This document shows, one piece after another, positions 1 through 13,601 of a DNA stretch of 64,000 nt. Every line of letters starts with the position of its first letter. The stretch's first letter is position 1. The notes under the pieces were generated by a model. That model was given only the letters and a program-made list of their open reading frames with translations, was not told the origin of the DNA and did not search any database. Made by a program: the position numbers and the translations under genes. Source of the DNA: Glandiceps talaboti (taxonomy: Eukaryota; Hemichordata; Enteropneusta; Spengelidae); NCBI RefSeq assembly GCF_964340395.1, contig NC_135555.1, forward strand, positions 4,724,501 to 4,788,500, read 5' to 3'.

Positions 1-732
1 AAATAAAACAAGAACTACACCCCATCATCCTGTTTCCTATACAACGTCACTGCATGAAAGGGAATCTGGAATCGCTGCAATTCAGTTGTGTGATCGTCAT
101 GTATATGGAACTAGAAAAACGCCACCCTTTCATACAGTGGTAAGAGACCACCACTTGACTGCCTTTTATTTCAATGCTGATATATCCCCTTTACACTCAG
201 GATTTAAGCCATAGCTCAAAATGTTTGTAATAACTTGATTTTCAATGACTGAAATTATACCATATTACTTCCTATAGCTATTGACAGGCATCAGTCAGTT
301 CACACTATTTTTTCTTCTTCTCTATTTTTATTGAAATCATTTTAATAATGGCAATACACATTGATAATTTTCATGTTATTTTAGAGCACTGAAGGCAGGA
401 TTTTAAATGTGAGTCAGTAGTGTGAACAACACATCTGTACATTTGGTATCAATATTTATGAGGTGGAATTTGACATCGTATGTTATTAACTTTAGATCAC
501 TTGAAAATTGAATATATGCATGTATGGATGTTTACTACTGGATCTATTATTTTTTTACTCAAAAGTCATATCTTTCATAATAATACGAAACAAAGACCGG
601 ATATTGCATATTTCTGTGTAATATATCATATTGTTCACATAAATGCACACTTCTTTGATAGATTTGTCATACATTACCTCATGTCATTCTAATAAACTAT
701 TTTACTACAACCACTATGTATAATTTACTTAC

Positions 733-3700
733 TCAAATAAAGAAACTGCAAAAAACTGCACCAGTCTGTAGAATGTCTGTTCTGTGACCTTTTGTGAATT
801 AACCCTTTGAGCGTTCACATATCTGGCAAACCACAGTCGTCCTGCACTGTACTGTAATGTGATAAAATCAAAAGTTAAACACAAGTAGATAACTGGGATA
901 AACAATGTCCAGACATCAACAATGTCAACTTAATACTGTTTATTTTAACTGTCTCTTTAATATGGTGCAGTTTTAGCTTTTAAAATCTGTATGACACAGA
1001 GTTCACATATTTGAACAGCAATACATCTGTTTATATTACATAGTTGAAATAATAAACAGTAAGTGCTTGGGGCTTATTTGTGAGCAACTAAAATTTCTCC
1101 TGATACATGTATCTTTCTTCCTCTTCAAAATATAATTTGAATCTGAATTAAAAACTTGTTATTGAGACATTTTATATGTGCACATTTTCTTTAAACTTTT
1201 ATTGAAACTAAAATATGAATGATAGGAGCATGTACCATCAGCAAAAAGTATATCCTTTGAAAAATAAAATGTTCTCTACTTTTTGTATTTGAAACCTGTT
1301 CTGTATTGGTTTTTTTCTTTAGTTTTATCAGTTTTATAACAGAAATACATATCAATAAAGCCATCCTGAAAATCAAAATTAAATGCATATACCGCAGACA
1401 CACAGACATGCACATATATACTGACACATACACATACATACATACATGCACACATGCACACACACACATGCATACAGACACACTAAATGCAATAGTACAC
1501 ACATACTCACAAGCACACAGTGACACATACACATATATACTGACACATACACATACACACGCATGCATACACAGACACACTAAATGCAATAGTACACACA
1601 TACACACTGACACACACACACACACACACACACATACATATACACACTAACTGCACAAAACATCAAAACATCTGGTTAATACAGGCAATATGTTGCTAGA
1701 GGATATCATAAACACGACCTTGAGTTTTGTTGTATACAATATAATAACTTGTTATATAGATAATATACATAAATGCTTTATTTGTATTTATTTTACAATT
1801 TACATGTATATACTAAAGGGAAATCAATATACCAATACTCCCTATGACAGGTACATGAAAGTGGGGAGTGGTACCCCCTCTAGGCCAGGAAACACACCAG
1901 GTAGTTATTACCTTTTACCTATCAATTCATTTGATTTGCTCGTAAATTTTATCATATTTTCTAAATATAATATTCTGCATGTATATAGGCCATATCAATT
2001 AAAAATCCTGATGAATTATACTATAGAGACCTGATTTTACAAAGGGGTATTGTTGTAATAGTTTGCACAGAGAGAAAATGTGTACATCAATGAATGCACA
2101 GTGCATTCATTCTAACATTTTTTGTGCTATTTTGGTTCAATATTTTCTCACAAAAAATGGTACTTTTCATGGATCTATTAATAAATTCTTTTTGTCAAGT
2201 CTCCTGATAAATGCATATACATTTCTTCTATGTAGGAGGTTAATTAACGTCAACATTTGATGAGATACAAGGAAATAGTCGTTCCATTATGACACTAGAT
2301 ATCTATGATATAGGTGATACTAAATGTTACTTAGGGCCCCCGGAAGTACATCTGTTTGGTGGGCAGGATGTTAAGTGAAAAATTATCATAGCAGAAGGAC
2401 TGATATTTCCCCATATTTATATTTTGCTCAAATTCTTTTAGTTTTCAGTATTCAATTAGATATACAGTAACATTTTTGAAAATAATTTATCGTAATTAAA
2501 TTTAATAGCATAGACATACATTCAAAAAAATACTGCAAAGAAAATTAAGAACAAAATCATTTCAAAACATTGTATATGTAAAGTTTAGTTTTCTTTTTCC
2601 ACATTAGAAATAGAAAGTTGATTTAGAGGATACAAAAATAAACTGAAATATGGAAATTGAAGTGAGTAGATTACAACAATGTCTCAAAACTATTTCCTTC
2701 CATATGATACAGTGAAACAGCTGGTGTTTTCATATATTTGGCATAAAATATTAGCTGCCAGCAGGTATACAGTGAAACAGCTGGTGTGGAAATTTTTTTC
2801 TGAATAATGCAATTTTTTTTACATTGCAATCATTCATAGTTTCATCACACAGTAATTTAATGCACAAGAAATGGAAAATAACTCACGATATGAAATATCA
2901 AACATAGAATTTGAACATCCATCATAATCATGTCATCTAGTATTATCAATGTCTATTTATCACTCTGGAAGATAAATCTTTTATGTAATATGATTTGTAG
3001 TGTGGTTTAGCACACAAATTCGATGTACTGTACATGTACCATATCATTAGTATTCGTATGTTAGTCATAGTACAACAGTCGGCTGTATATGCACATAGAT
3101 AAATACTGCCATGATAACCTGTTCACCTCACCTTACACATTTACAATTGTAGCATTGTTTGACTATACAAACATTTTCTATCTTATAAATACTTGAGCCA
3201 TCACTGTTGTAGTGTGGTTTCTGCTAGTTATAAAACTAGTTAACACAGTAATGTGTACTTCAGTGTTTATTTATCTAGTGATACATTGGCAATGTTTACT
3301 GAAGAAGATAAATCCCTTGTTCATCTATTATCAAATTAATTTATTCTATGTGCCATCAATGATTTAGTCTTGTAGCATCCTGTTTTTTTCAATGTTTGGC
3401 CTTGATATGGTTAATTTGTTGTGCATGGTCATGTATCTACTTGAATCAAATTTTGAAGCCTGTTCCGTATACAAAGTCAATTTGAGCATTTTCAATGGTT
3501 TGAAGTCCATTTTGCCAAACTGATCAGATCTTACTCTGCCATTTATCATGAAGTTTTGTCTACATACACTCGTTTATATATTTTTAAAAAAATACTAAAG
3601 CTGTGTAATGTTCATTTGTACTACAAAATTTTAACCATTTCTGAATAATCAGTTTTAGACATACTTTGTATATCACTGATCTGTTCATTTTGCCAAACAT

Positions 3701-6700
3701 TGTTCATACTTATCCATACACAGACACAGAGACACGCACAGAGATATATATGCAAAGAGACTGTCACAGACACACACACAGTCAGACACAGAGACACACA
3801 CAAAGACTTAGAGACAGAAACTCACATGCATACACTTAACCATGACAATTTAAACACCTCATGGTCTCAGTGCTGTCATAATATAAAATACTTACCTGAC
3901 ACAGTCGACCAAATTTGGCCTTTTCTGTTTGAGTAATTGAGCCGCTGTTGGATGAAAAGGAAGATAAATGTAAAGGATTAATATCTCTGCTATTTCATGA
4001 ACTTTTATGAGATTCTGTATAATATTATAATACATGTAATACTGTTAAGAGCACATATACAGTATACTATAAATTTTCAGTTAGTTTTATAAACCATAAT
4101 AGAAAATGTTTTCATTTACATTTTATACAGGGTTTTTGATCACCACCATATATAAATTATACCCTATCATTAATAATAGAGTGTCTCTTTAAGAAGTATC
4201 CTTAAGCAAATTCTACACATCACCTGTGGCTTTCAAGTTTAATGGGATAACAAGTTTTCATATGAGCACATACAATTATGACGGTAAAATGATTATAAAT
4301 GATTATTAATATGTGTTTTCACCATAAATAACATTCTCGGAAGCATTAATGAGATGTGTATCAAATTTTTATGATTCCAAATGGATTATAGCAATTAATA
4401 GTCTAGAGGCTATTCGTTGGATTTGAATATCTTTACATGGGGTAAAGATATCTTGCCTCTAGACTTAGCAATCACGAATCTAAACATTTAATATAAATAT
4501 CTTGTCTTCATTTAAAATGTATGGCTAATTACAAAGCCACAGTATTGAGAGTATTATTGCATATACTACATTCTGCTGTGTCTGTCTGTCCATAATGCAA
4601 TACCTTCAAATACTAGTAGTTAAAATGTAATTTTGATATTGTAATTATTGCTGCATTGTACATGTAAATAGAGGACAGTCAACATGATCAATTTTATTCT
4701 ATTGTTGTCAGTTGAATAATATCATCACATGATCCAATCCATCTCTTTAGGTGTAACATCTTGAATGAAATAACACAAATATGTATACCATTCATTTCAT
4801 ATCAATGGTATGGTATACTTATAGGTACCAGTGTAGTCAGATGATCCTCATGTGATGTGTGATGGTCAGATGACCCACGTGTATCATAACATTTACTGCT
4901 AATCATTACCACCAGCACATTTTAGTCTAAAATTAAAATAATTGGAATTTGATTGACTGGCATGATTCAGTGGGTGGTCCTGGATGTTTCATATTTTGAA
5001 AATAGATGTACCTTAATAAATACAACCCTGGAAAAACACTGTAAGTGTAACCAATACTCTATTTGCACACATTACTAATGTGTACAGATATGTGACAATT
5101 GCTGTATGAAAGATTCTAATCTGTCACTATATAATTCATTGTTCATGTATATTATTTAAGCAGAAATATACATATATTAATATTTTCTTGCAATCTAATG
5201 GTTTGTTAAAATCTTTGCTGTACATATATATTGAACAATTAGTTTTAATTTTTTTATTTGTATATTTCAGTTTTTAAGACATACATATATTGATCCAGGA
5301 ATGTGTGGGAAATGTGCGAAGCAAAGACATTTACTACTAGTTCAATACATTGTGGGAAAGAGTGAACAATTTTTTAGTATAATAAAATAAAACTGATCCA
5401 TGTCATGAAAACTAATTTTAATGATTATATACAATATTACAATGTTAAAGTGATTTCAATGGAGAATTTTAAAGTCTTTCAACCTATCAGTTACCTCTGG
5501 TATTTATTTTAAACATGATTAACTTAAATCAGTGAATGTTTAACAAATGATTATTCCAGATATGAACTATAAATGTATCAATATTTGTGGAGAACTTTAT
5601 GAAACCGGTGACATATATTGTAATTAGACACATTATTTTTTTGAAACAGTGACAAGAATGAAACAAAAGAGCTTGTCTGTATGACATTCATACTAACTAA
5701 TCTGAATTACAAATCATGGCAATATTTGAAAGGGTCTCATACTATCAGTATTTTACTGGGATCAGCTGGTGGGCTGATATAAACTCAGACAACTCAATAT
5801 CCAGGATTGGTCTTATCAAAGATACATCACAGAAAACACTGTGGTTGCAGGCATCTAACATGTAGTTTGTCATGCTTCTGTGCTAATAATAGTCATATAA
5901 TTATGCTGAGCCATGGAAGGAAGTCACGAAGGTTTGGCCAACAACCGTTTAATAACTGATTGAGGAACAACTGGGTAATATACAGCTTCATCAAGTAAAT
6001 ATAACCCTCATTACAAATATGAAACAAAAAATTAATAATTTATATTTTATTTTAAAAATTCAATTATAGGATGAACATGTGTTGTCTATTCAATCACTAT
6101 CTGTAAACCATGGACTTGATTTCATTCTCAAATCATCCGGCAGTGTCTGACTATATGACGTCTAAATGTACAGGGACACCCACGCATTCATTTGTTGTTG
6201 CCTCAATTAGCATATATATATATACAGTAGCCTGGCAGTGCAATCTTCATAAACTCTGCAAACATTACTAGTTCTATATTAACTATGACTAGCAAATATG
6301 AGCTGTCAGGGTGATATTCCATTTTAATGTAAATAGCTAGCAGCAGTACAATTCATCTTCATTCTTCCATACAGTTCTCACAACTCAGAACTGTAGTTTC
6401 ACTTTTTGACATTTACATTTTAGCAGCCTTAACTATACAGGGAATACTTTACTTCATGAACTGTAATTTTCACCGGAAACAAAAGTAATCATTTTTCTTG
6501 GAAACAGAAACACTGGCAAACAAAAATTTCACCATAAAGCGTTGTATTGGAAAAGAAGTATATCATCCATATCAAGTGTAAAAGTATACCTTTTCATTTG
6601 CTCATTCGCCACATTAGAAAGGCCATATGCTAGGCTTGTAAATAAACCAATTAAAACAGTATACTTTTACACTTGATATGAATGCTATAAAGAGTGTAGC

Positions 6701-8776
6701 ACATACATAGAGAAAGTGCTTTACTTCAGTGTTACCCATTGTAAATGTTTTCATTATCACCAAAAACTTGTTCTAATGCAGCTCTCTAATGTGCTAATGT
6801 ATGGCTTGAGTGCACAATAGATTTGGAAGTATTATGGTATGCACAAGGACTTGGGAGGTACTTTTCCTGTACCCTGCCTACAGTCTAGATTATGTTTCAA
6901 GTTATATAATCCATTCTATGTGAAATTTATGTTTGGAGACAGGCTGCTATCAAATCTCAATGGTAAATAAACAGAGCATGGCATGTTGTAATTAAATAAC
7001 AAAATACAATAACAGTTTATATCTGATTCTTCCTCACAGGGTTCATGGGAGGTAACTTCAGTTCAGGACAGTCTATGACTAGGACTCCGAAAAATCATGG
7101 TTTTGAGCCATTTGATTCATTACCATGAAGAATGGTATATGTACAGCCTGATTCATGTTTGAAGGTGTTTATTGGCTGTTTGATATAACAATGCATACAC
7201 CAATTAGAAACTGCACATGCTACACTTTGAGATAGCAAGATTGCAATTTCTTGCTACATTTTGTATAAATGAAATAAACCATACTGCAACTAGATGCAGA
7301 CATGCAGGTGTAATGACATTTTAGTTCATTGCATTTAGACAAAATGTAGCAAGAAACTGTACACATTCAAACTTGCTATCTTAAAGTGTAGCATGTGCAG
7401 GTTCTATTAGCTTTGCTCTTATGAATTCAATATTTTACTTTTATGAAGCATCAGCTAGCAGACTGGCCACAAGTTCTTACTGGATTTTTATTCTACCCGA
7501 CATCAGTGATGCCACCCTATAATCAGTCATAAAAGAGAAGAGTGGACTGTGCCATGTAAACATAGTCGGTATATGCAATCAACCAATCATAAGGGAAAGA
7601 TTTCATGCTGGACTCAAACACGTATCTAGTTTAAGTTTACATGAACATATACAAAATACATACTCCTGTATGTACTTCTCCTTTTTTTCCCAACACGTCA
7701 ACAAATTTAAACTTCCTCTTTTTCAGTTTTTAGTTGATGGCAATTATTTTGCAATGAATAAGAAAGTAAAGTTCCATATTTGACAGGTCATTATGCACGA
7801 CAATGGTTTAGTTTTACAAATTATGATCACACAGAGACTTTTAAATTCTACATGTTGTCATGGCGAAGTGTTTTAAAATGTTTACACAAATGTATCACAT
7901 TCCTTGAATGGTGGGATTAGAAACTACTATATTATATTATGTACATTTGATCACTATATTTTATAGTCTAGCTGCTAGACCCTTGGCCAATTCTGCTAAC
8001 TTTAAAAGTTCGCTGTTGAGGGCTTACACTAAGGTACTATCCTCCTTGGCTTTTGTTCAGGCAACCTTCCAAGCACAGATGCGACATCTTGTTACAAGAC
8101 TATACATTTGGACGAAAGTGGAAATATTATGTACATACCCGTCACTAAATATAAGATTGACAAACTTCTCCATGAAGACTTTACATTGGAGAGTAACTTC
8201 ATCTTGATGGCTTTCTGTGCTAAATCCTGAACTCCAAGATCCTTCGGAACACTCAGACATAGAACGATTCACTGTCAGATACATGGCATCAGCTTCTGTG
8301 CTTTCCTCTAAATAGTCAAATTCCCTGAATGCCGAGTTCAAAGCAAAAAAAGTTCCGTGCTCATCAAAGCAACCACCATCCACGATTGCACATGCTGGAT
8401 TTGTTTCAGTGGGACTACTAGCAGTGTCAGGAACAGCCATAGCCATTGCTCCATTACAAAGTATTTCATCACCCCCTAGGATGCTTTCATTGTTTTCAAT
8501 CGAAATCACATCATCGGGGTGCATAAAAACATCTTCTTCATACTGTTCTTCACTTTCTGGTGTGGTGACATCATTAGTTTCAGTTTCATCTGAATGAGTT
8601 AACTTTTCAGAATTCTCCACACCATTACAAAAAAATCCATTATCATTGCTATCTTTACTAGGGTGTATTTTACCATTCACTTCCCCTTCCTCCATCATGT
8701 CACTTCCTCTTTCTGCCTTGCCATTGTGTTTTCCTTTCTCTATGAATTTGTAATAAACATTGTTTGTAAACTCCAT
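733..8776 (-). CDS. KIAA0513: KIAA0513-like protein, 5' coding exons (partial gene)
   Basis: Three coding exons join in one frame: 8776-8139 (ATG at 8776, 212 codons + 2 nt), 3944-3896 (49 nt) and 851-733 (119 nt). Each has a GT donor (GTATGT, GTAAGT, GTAAGT) and an AG acceptor. The first ~180 residues are acidic and Ser-rich; the conserved part begins near [20 protein letters not shown], continues with EKAKFGRLC in the tiny second exon and [14 protein letters not shown] and [15 protein letters not shown] in the third. This order matches vertebrate KIAA0513, which shares the SBF2-type region with MTMR5/13-class proteins; its molecular function is poorly known. The third exon ends in phase 2, so more exons must lie left of base 1. 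The acceptor at 8862-8863 puts 85 nt of 5'UTR in front of the ATG. Family assignment is from remembered conserved blocks; exon structure is seen directly. Confidence 0.85.
1396..1650. repeat. CA/CATA-rich satellite with ~97-bp duplicated unit
   Basis: Alternating CA, CATA and GACACA steps. The phrase ACACTAAATGCAATAGTACA occurs twice about 97 bp apart (near 1479 and 1577), so the block grew by duplication of a longer unit as well as by slippage. Confidence 0.85.
3717..3812. repeat. imperfect CA/GA-rich simple repeat
   Basis: Runs of CACAGA, GACACA and CACACA without a fixed period. Confidence 0.7.
4399..4467. mobile_element. short copy of the TAGTCTAGAGGC MITE family
   Basis: Begins TAGTCTAGAGGC and ends with its inverse GCCTCTAGACTTA, with a second inverted pair (ATATCTTTAC / GTAAAGATAT) inside. 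At 69 bp it looks like an internally deleted relative of the copies at 29296-29628 and 62195-62556. Confidence 0.6.
6568..6680. repeat. perfect 22-bp inverted repeat with 69-bp spacer
   Basis: 6568-6589 and 6659-6680 are exact reverse complements (arm core ATATCAAGTGTAAAAGTATA). Probably the ends of a small fold-back element; no target duplication was identified. Confidence 0.7.
7206..7405. mobile_element. 200-bp inverted-repeat element (MITE-like)
   Basis: The left arm starts AGAAACTGCACATGCTACAC and is mirrored at the right by GTGTAGCATGTGCAGGTTCT. Inner blocks TAGCAAG and CTTGCTACATTTTGT are mirrored too. Arms are about 60 bp with a few mismatches; no coding capacity. Confidence 0.7.
7962..8104 (+). 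mobile_element. interspersed repeat, copy 1 (TATAGTCT ends)
   Basis: Ends are TATAGTCT and AGACTATA. Internal words (AGCTGCTA, ACCCTTGG, AGGGCTTAC, TTGGCTTTTGTT) recur in the same order in 16782-16945 on the other strand, so this is a dispersed repeat rather than gene sequence. It sits 34 bp from the donor of the first coding exon of the KIAA0513-like gene. Confidence 0.65.
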
Positions 8777-8861
8777 CCCATTACAGTTGATAGTAAGGTA
8801 GTTTTATAAAAGTTTGAGGTCCCTCCGCCAATGTACAGTTATCCATTCATGTCTCTTGTAC
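8777..8861 (-). other. 5'UTR part of the ATG exon of the KIAA0513-like gene
   Basis: On the minus strand a pyrimidine-rich stretch ending TTATCTTAG precedes base 8861, giving an acceptor 85 nt upstream of the ATG. The leader holds one upstream ATG that stops after a few codons. The acceptor implies a further non-coding exon upstream. Confidence 0.5.
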
Positions 8862-9035
8862 CTAAGATAATAAAAAGCATCTGTGATTAAAGGAAAGGAA
8901 TCCTAGTTAATGTCTTACAGCTGTATAATTTGTGTAAAAATTAGGAAAGGAAACCCAAAGTTGTTTGCTGCAAAACAGAAAAGTTTTCAGTTTCGTAAGG
9001 AGTGTCAGAAACAAGAATGTGCATTTATCATAACC

Positions 9036-9091
9036 ACCCAATGATATAAACAAATTCCCTACATGTATAAAATTTGTTTATATCATTGGGT
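9036..9091. repeat. perfect 21-bp hairpin
   Basis: 9036-9056 (ACCCAATGATATAAACAAAT...) and 9071-9091 are exact inverse copies around a 14-nt loop. Too short to classify. Confidence 0.75.
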
Positions 9092-9293
9092 GGGTATGTT
9101 AAATACTCACATCACTACTGTGTGAGTGCATACTCACTGCTGTGCCCTACTTTTTAAGCAATCTGATCACTATCCCTCTTGTATGCCTTCCTGAAAGGTT
9201 TTGACTGTTTTATGACAACTTCCTGAATTGACAACAGCAGTAAGTGTATCAGCTGTTCTTTAAATTTCAAACACCATCTCTAGTCAAAACACA

Positions 9294-9675
9294 ATCTGAT
9301 AAAAATCTGATGTGGTGAATATGTTCAATTTCTTTATTTACCTCTATATACCTCCATTGTTTTTTTGTTTTTATTTGGTTGTTCCAGGGGTGATTGCCTT
9401 CTTTCCACATCTGACCCTGTATAATAGAACTTTCCTTTCAAATCTGATGCTTAAACGCCAGTGTCAATGAATCACTGAGCTTCTTTCAAGACTGTTGTGT
9501 CTTACTGTGGGCATGCACATATGTTACATGCATATATCTGAAGCCATATACAGGCTCTGATGTGAAAAGATGGTGAACAACAAAATTGAAAACCAAGCAA
9601 CAACCAACAAACAAAAATAGAGGTAACTACAGAAATTGAGTCATATTTACCACATCATTCAGATTTTAATCAGAT
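9294..9675. mobile_element. ~380-bp inverted-repeat element (MITE-like)
   Basis: The left end (ATCTGATAAAAATCTGATG) is mirrored at the right (CAGATTTTAATCAGAT). Further mirrored blocks follow: TGTGGTGAATATG with CATATTTACCACA, TTTACCTCTAT with ATAGAGGTAA, and TTGGTTGTT with AACAACCAA. Arms are 100 bp or more and diverged; no ORF. Confidence 0.65.
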
Positions 9676-10918
9676 CGGTCAAAACAATACTGGTATCAAA
9701 ATCTACTTTATTCTTAATTTGATAAAATGTTGTAATTTTTCAAGAGTAAACATGTTTTTAATCAGTAAAAATATCTGATATTGTCAGGCTATGATATGTA
9801 ACAATGCAATGCAATGCAACTGTAACAATTTTAAAACTAAAATTAGACATACTTGAATATCTTATCTTACCTTTGGGCAATGAGTAGGTAACTATTAACT
9901 AAATACTTATTTTTTTCATATTGAGGTTCCTCTTCAGAACTTAAATTGTATACAAATTTAAAAGTTTTTTGGTGTTTACAAGAGTGGTATCTGAATTTCC
10001 AGAGTTATAAATAATCACATTGGATATGCATAGTTTACCCTACTTTACAACTTTGACAAAGTGGATATAAAGAAAGCAGAATATAGAGAAAGCAGGGAAA
10101 CCCAGAAACTGTAGGATAGATTTAACATTTGATATGAGACAAATGGATTACTGAGGTTAATATTATCTATAGTTTTATCTTAGGCACCTACATGTAAAAG
10201 CTAAGTAATTATCTTACTAAACATTGTTCTATTTTCAGTAACTCCTTTGATCTAAATCACATGATAAGAACCTTCTGACTTGTATCAAGGCCCAGTTGAC
10301 AATATAGCAATGACCTTTTGATGTGTGATGTAATGCCCACTTTTATGAACGAACCCACATGACATTTCAATGACAATGCTATTCTTATACTGTGTTATGA
10401 ACCTGAGCATGAAGAGCTGGGTAACTATCAAAGGTTATGTGTAATGTTATTTACACATCTGATTGTACAAAAACCAACACATTGTATGCAAGAGGGTTCA
10501 TGAACAGTCAAAAACCTCTATTGAATGGACATCCAGTACATTTGACATGAACATGTATGTGTTCAAGTCATTGCAAGTGAATTATAACATATTAAACTAA
10601 ATCAAATCTCATGAAATTAAAATTGCATTGCTTAATATAGTCAATGGAAAAACTTAAGTTTTTTAAAAGTTATACACGGTATATATAATAATTACTAAAC
10701 AGGTTTATGGCTTACGATAAGTTTCACTATTTTGTTGTATATATTATTTTAGGTAGAGATAAATCTTCAAAGTCACAGACACTGCTGAAACTAGGTTTAA
10801 TACTACTGAAATGCTGCTGTACCTACAATACATTGGAAATTGTTACCAAAAGTGGGTACTAAAACTATAAGTCACATGCTACCTATTCCATTTCAAAACC
10901 ACCTGTTTGTACTGAATA

Positions 10919-10922
<4 letters not shown>

Positions 10923-11010
<88 letters not shown>

Positions 11011-11019
11011 CATACATAC

Positions 11020-11074
<55 letters not shown>
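10923..11074. repeat. (TA)n microsatellite with CATA interruption
   Basis: About 150 bp of alternating TA, interrupted near 11006-11027 by CATA units. Confidence 0.95.
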
Positions 11075-11076
<2 letters not shown>

Positions 11077-11434
11077 TAAATTAACTTAACTACACATATA
11101 TGTATATAATTGTTTTTTCTTATACTATATAGTACTAGTATATAGGAATTTTTTGTGAAGCTTGCTACTTGCTAATACTTTATACATACATGTATGACAA
11201 ATGATGTAGAAACCATTGGCCATATTGTGCAAGTCCTATATTACAATTGGAAATTTCTTCCATGGTATTACTCACTGGCCAAAATAATAATGACAAAATC
11301 ACATGACCCCAGAAGAAACTGCATGCACCGTTCTATAAAGTGATAGCAAATTATCAAATGTAAAAAGTGGCAGATAAACAAAAACAAAAACAGACTTCAC
11401 AGTAAAAGGATTCAATAAACCGACAAAAAACACT

Positions 11435-11451
11435 GGGGGGGGGGGGGGGGG
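11435..11451. repeat. G17 homopolymer
   Basis: Uninterrupted run of 17 G. Similar G or C runs occur near 39212-39226, 56755-56769 and 62238-62255. Confidence 0.9.
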
Positions 11452-11967
11452 AACACATAAGAACGTAAATAAAATTTATAGAGAGGAAAACAATGACTGC
11501 CTGCGACGTGATGGTCTAGGACAGGGAAAATCCCTGGGAATTCACACTTCCTAGATCCTCAGTGTATGTGCACTTTCCTTTGACACGGCAAGCACTGACT
11601 AGTCTTATCACAAACGTCGAAATGGTTAGTTTTCACCGCAAAGCGTTTGCCAGATCTCAGAAGACTTCGAATGTAAATGTTATGTTCCAACTTTTCGAAC
11701 ACACTCTTAGCTTGACGCTCAAAATCGGAAAGAAAATTATTTAATTTTGAAAGATACTACGAACAGAATTCATGGCGTAACAAATCCTACAATTACAAAT
11801 GGAAGGTCTAGATTGGCTAAAATGTAGGTCGACCCACGGTAATAAAATGTTGGGCATGTAAATTATCATGAATAAATACGAGTTTCGCTTTTTGAGATCA
11901 TGGCGAAAATGTAAACGGTTATTTTTCTCTTAGTGTATGCAATAGCTACAATACAAAACACTCTTAC

Positions 11968-12110
11968 CTAAATTCACGCACCACAAGGAATACCCTATTG
12001 AAAACTTGACAAGGGAGTAGGAAACTGGGATGTTTTCATTCACGACTGCACACCCACTCGATTGACGTGCGTGAACGAATAGCAGATCGTGCAGATTGCG
12101 AATATTCCCA
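11968..12110 (-). other. candidate non-coding first exon of the KIAA0513-like gene
   Basis: A strong minus-strand donor (GTAAGAG, first base at 11967) follows a CpG-containing stretch just left of MPPE1. It could be the capped first exon spliced to 8861. The 5' limit is a guess. If right, the KIAA0513-like gene and MPPE1 share a divergent promoter near 12.1-12.25 kb. Confidence 0.3.
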
Positions 12111-12227
12111 CAATGCAAAGTAAAAGCTGGTCAAAGTTCAAAGTGTAAAGGTTTCCGCATCGATTTGAGCTTGCAGCCAGCTAGCTACCTGTGCTAGTGC
12201 TAGCTATTTTAACTACTAGCGATCTTG

Positions 12228-12242
12228 ATGGCATTGTTTTGA
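12228..12242 (+). promoter_or_regulatory. minimal upstream ORF before MPPE1
   Basis: ATG GCA TTG TTT TGA, ending 12 nt before the MPPE1 start codon. If included in the mRNA it could tune translation. The transcript start is not known. Confidence 0.4.
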
Positions 12243-12254
12243 CTCCTTGGATTG

Positions 12255-13546
12255 ATGACTTGGAAGTATTTGAAGAAATTGGTAATATTTACCATTTTAG
12301 TGCTTCTTTTTTGTGAATACATAATATATTATTTCGTCATTCTTGGATGTTCATGGCCAACTACATCTACTGTATCACAAGATCGTGAAGATGAGACAAT
12401 ATCAGCTCTGTTCTTTTCGGATCCCCATCTTTTAGGCTCCAGGCAAGGAAACTGGTTCGACAAACTCAGGAGGTAAGAAAACAAACAGTATAGTCAAATG
12501 GCTGCATCACACTTGTCAATGAATCAACTCAGCTTTTAATATGTCGTTAGACTCGTTACCATGGCACCCAGAGATATGTGGATGCATTTTTATTTTTAAA
12601 TGTTTTGTATCATTTGAATACATTACTAGTACTATCTAGGAAGGAAAGGAGGCAAGGAAAGGGGGGATATGTAGTACACTTTGGGAAAGAAAGTAACATG
12701 AATTGAGAATTATACTACCTAAAAAAAGTGAATTATGCAGAATAAAGATTCATCAAACTCATTGTCATTTGCATGTTTGCAAGATTTGGTGATAAATTGA
12801 TAAATTTCTATTATGCCAATAAACAGAATTGGAATTGGTCCATCCATTGAACTATGGTCTGTCAGCCATGTGTATATGTGTTTTGTTTTCTCAGTCTGAG
12901 AATAATTTCCTACCATAATGAGAGCAAATAAAATATATACTGAGTCGAATACTTTGTCGTCTCTTTCAGAGAATGGCAGATGCAAAGGGCCTTTCAGACT
13001 GCTATAACGTTGTTACAACCAGAAGTCATTTTCGTACTAGGTGACCTGCTGGACGAAGGGAAATGGTCATCAGATGAGGTAATAAAGCGATAGTTTCATC
13101 CTAGGTCTTGGAGCAGATCACACCTGCTCCAGGGTCTATAGTTTGATGTACTAAAGCTGACATTTACTGAGTTATGATGTATGAACTTTGAACTATGGAA
13201 TATCCCCTTGACTGTATTCAGTTTATCGTCTCTATATGATACAGTTGTAGGTGGTAGAGTAGGTAAAACAAGTCCTGCATTATAGTCTTACCACTGTAAC
13301 TGGGGTTTGAACCCAGTGTGGGTTTGATGCTGTAAGAAAGTATCATTTAAATAACTCAGGTTTGACATGGGCAACTCCTTTCCCTCCTCCATTGACACTG
13401 AACCCACTGATCCCTCTTTGATGTCTGTACATGGGATCCAGTTCCAGCGTGTTTTCCTAATAAATAAATAAATGAATAAATAAATGAATAAATAAATAAA
13501 TAAATAAATAAATAAGTCAATAAATAAATAAATATAATAACTTCTG

Positions 13547-13601
<55 letters not shown>

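Larger units (their letters stand above)
852..3895 (-). other. intron of the KIAA0513-like gene
   Basis: AT-rich, no further exon recognised. It contains the CA-rich repeat at 1396-1650, a 21-bp direct repeat (2707-2727 and 2767-2787) and a CA/GA-rich stretch at 3717-3812. Confidence 0.7.
3945..8138 (-). other. intron of the KIAA0513-like gene
   Basis: No exon seen. It carries four inverted-repeat elements (4399-4467, 6568-6680, 7206-7405, 7962-8104), listed separately. Confidence 0.7.
8862..11967. other. gene-free stretch 5' of the KIAA0513-like ATG exon
   Basis: Probably a 5' intron of the minus-strand gene. It holds the hairpin at 9036-9091, the MITE at 9294-9675, the TA repeat at 10923-11074 and a G17 run at 11435-11451. 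No exon recognised. Confidence 0.55.

Noticed and set aside
1191-1650. Open frames on both strands rich in VCVC or THTHTH
   Set aside because: They are translations of the CA-rich repeat, not genes.
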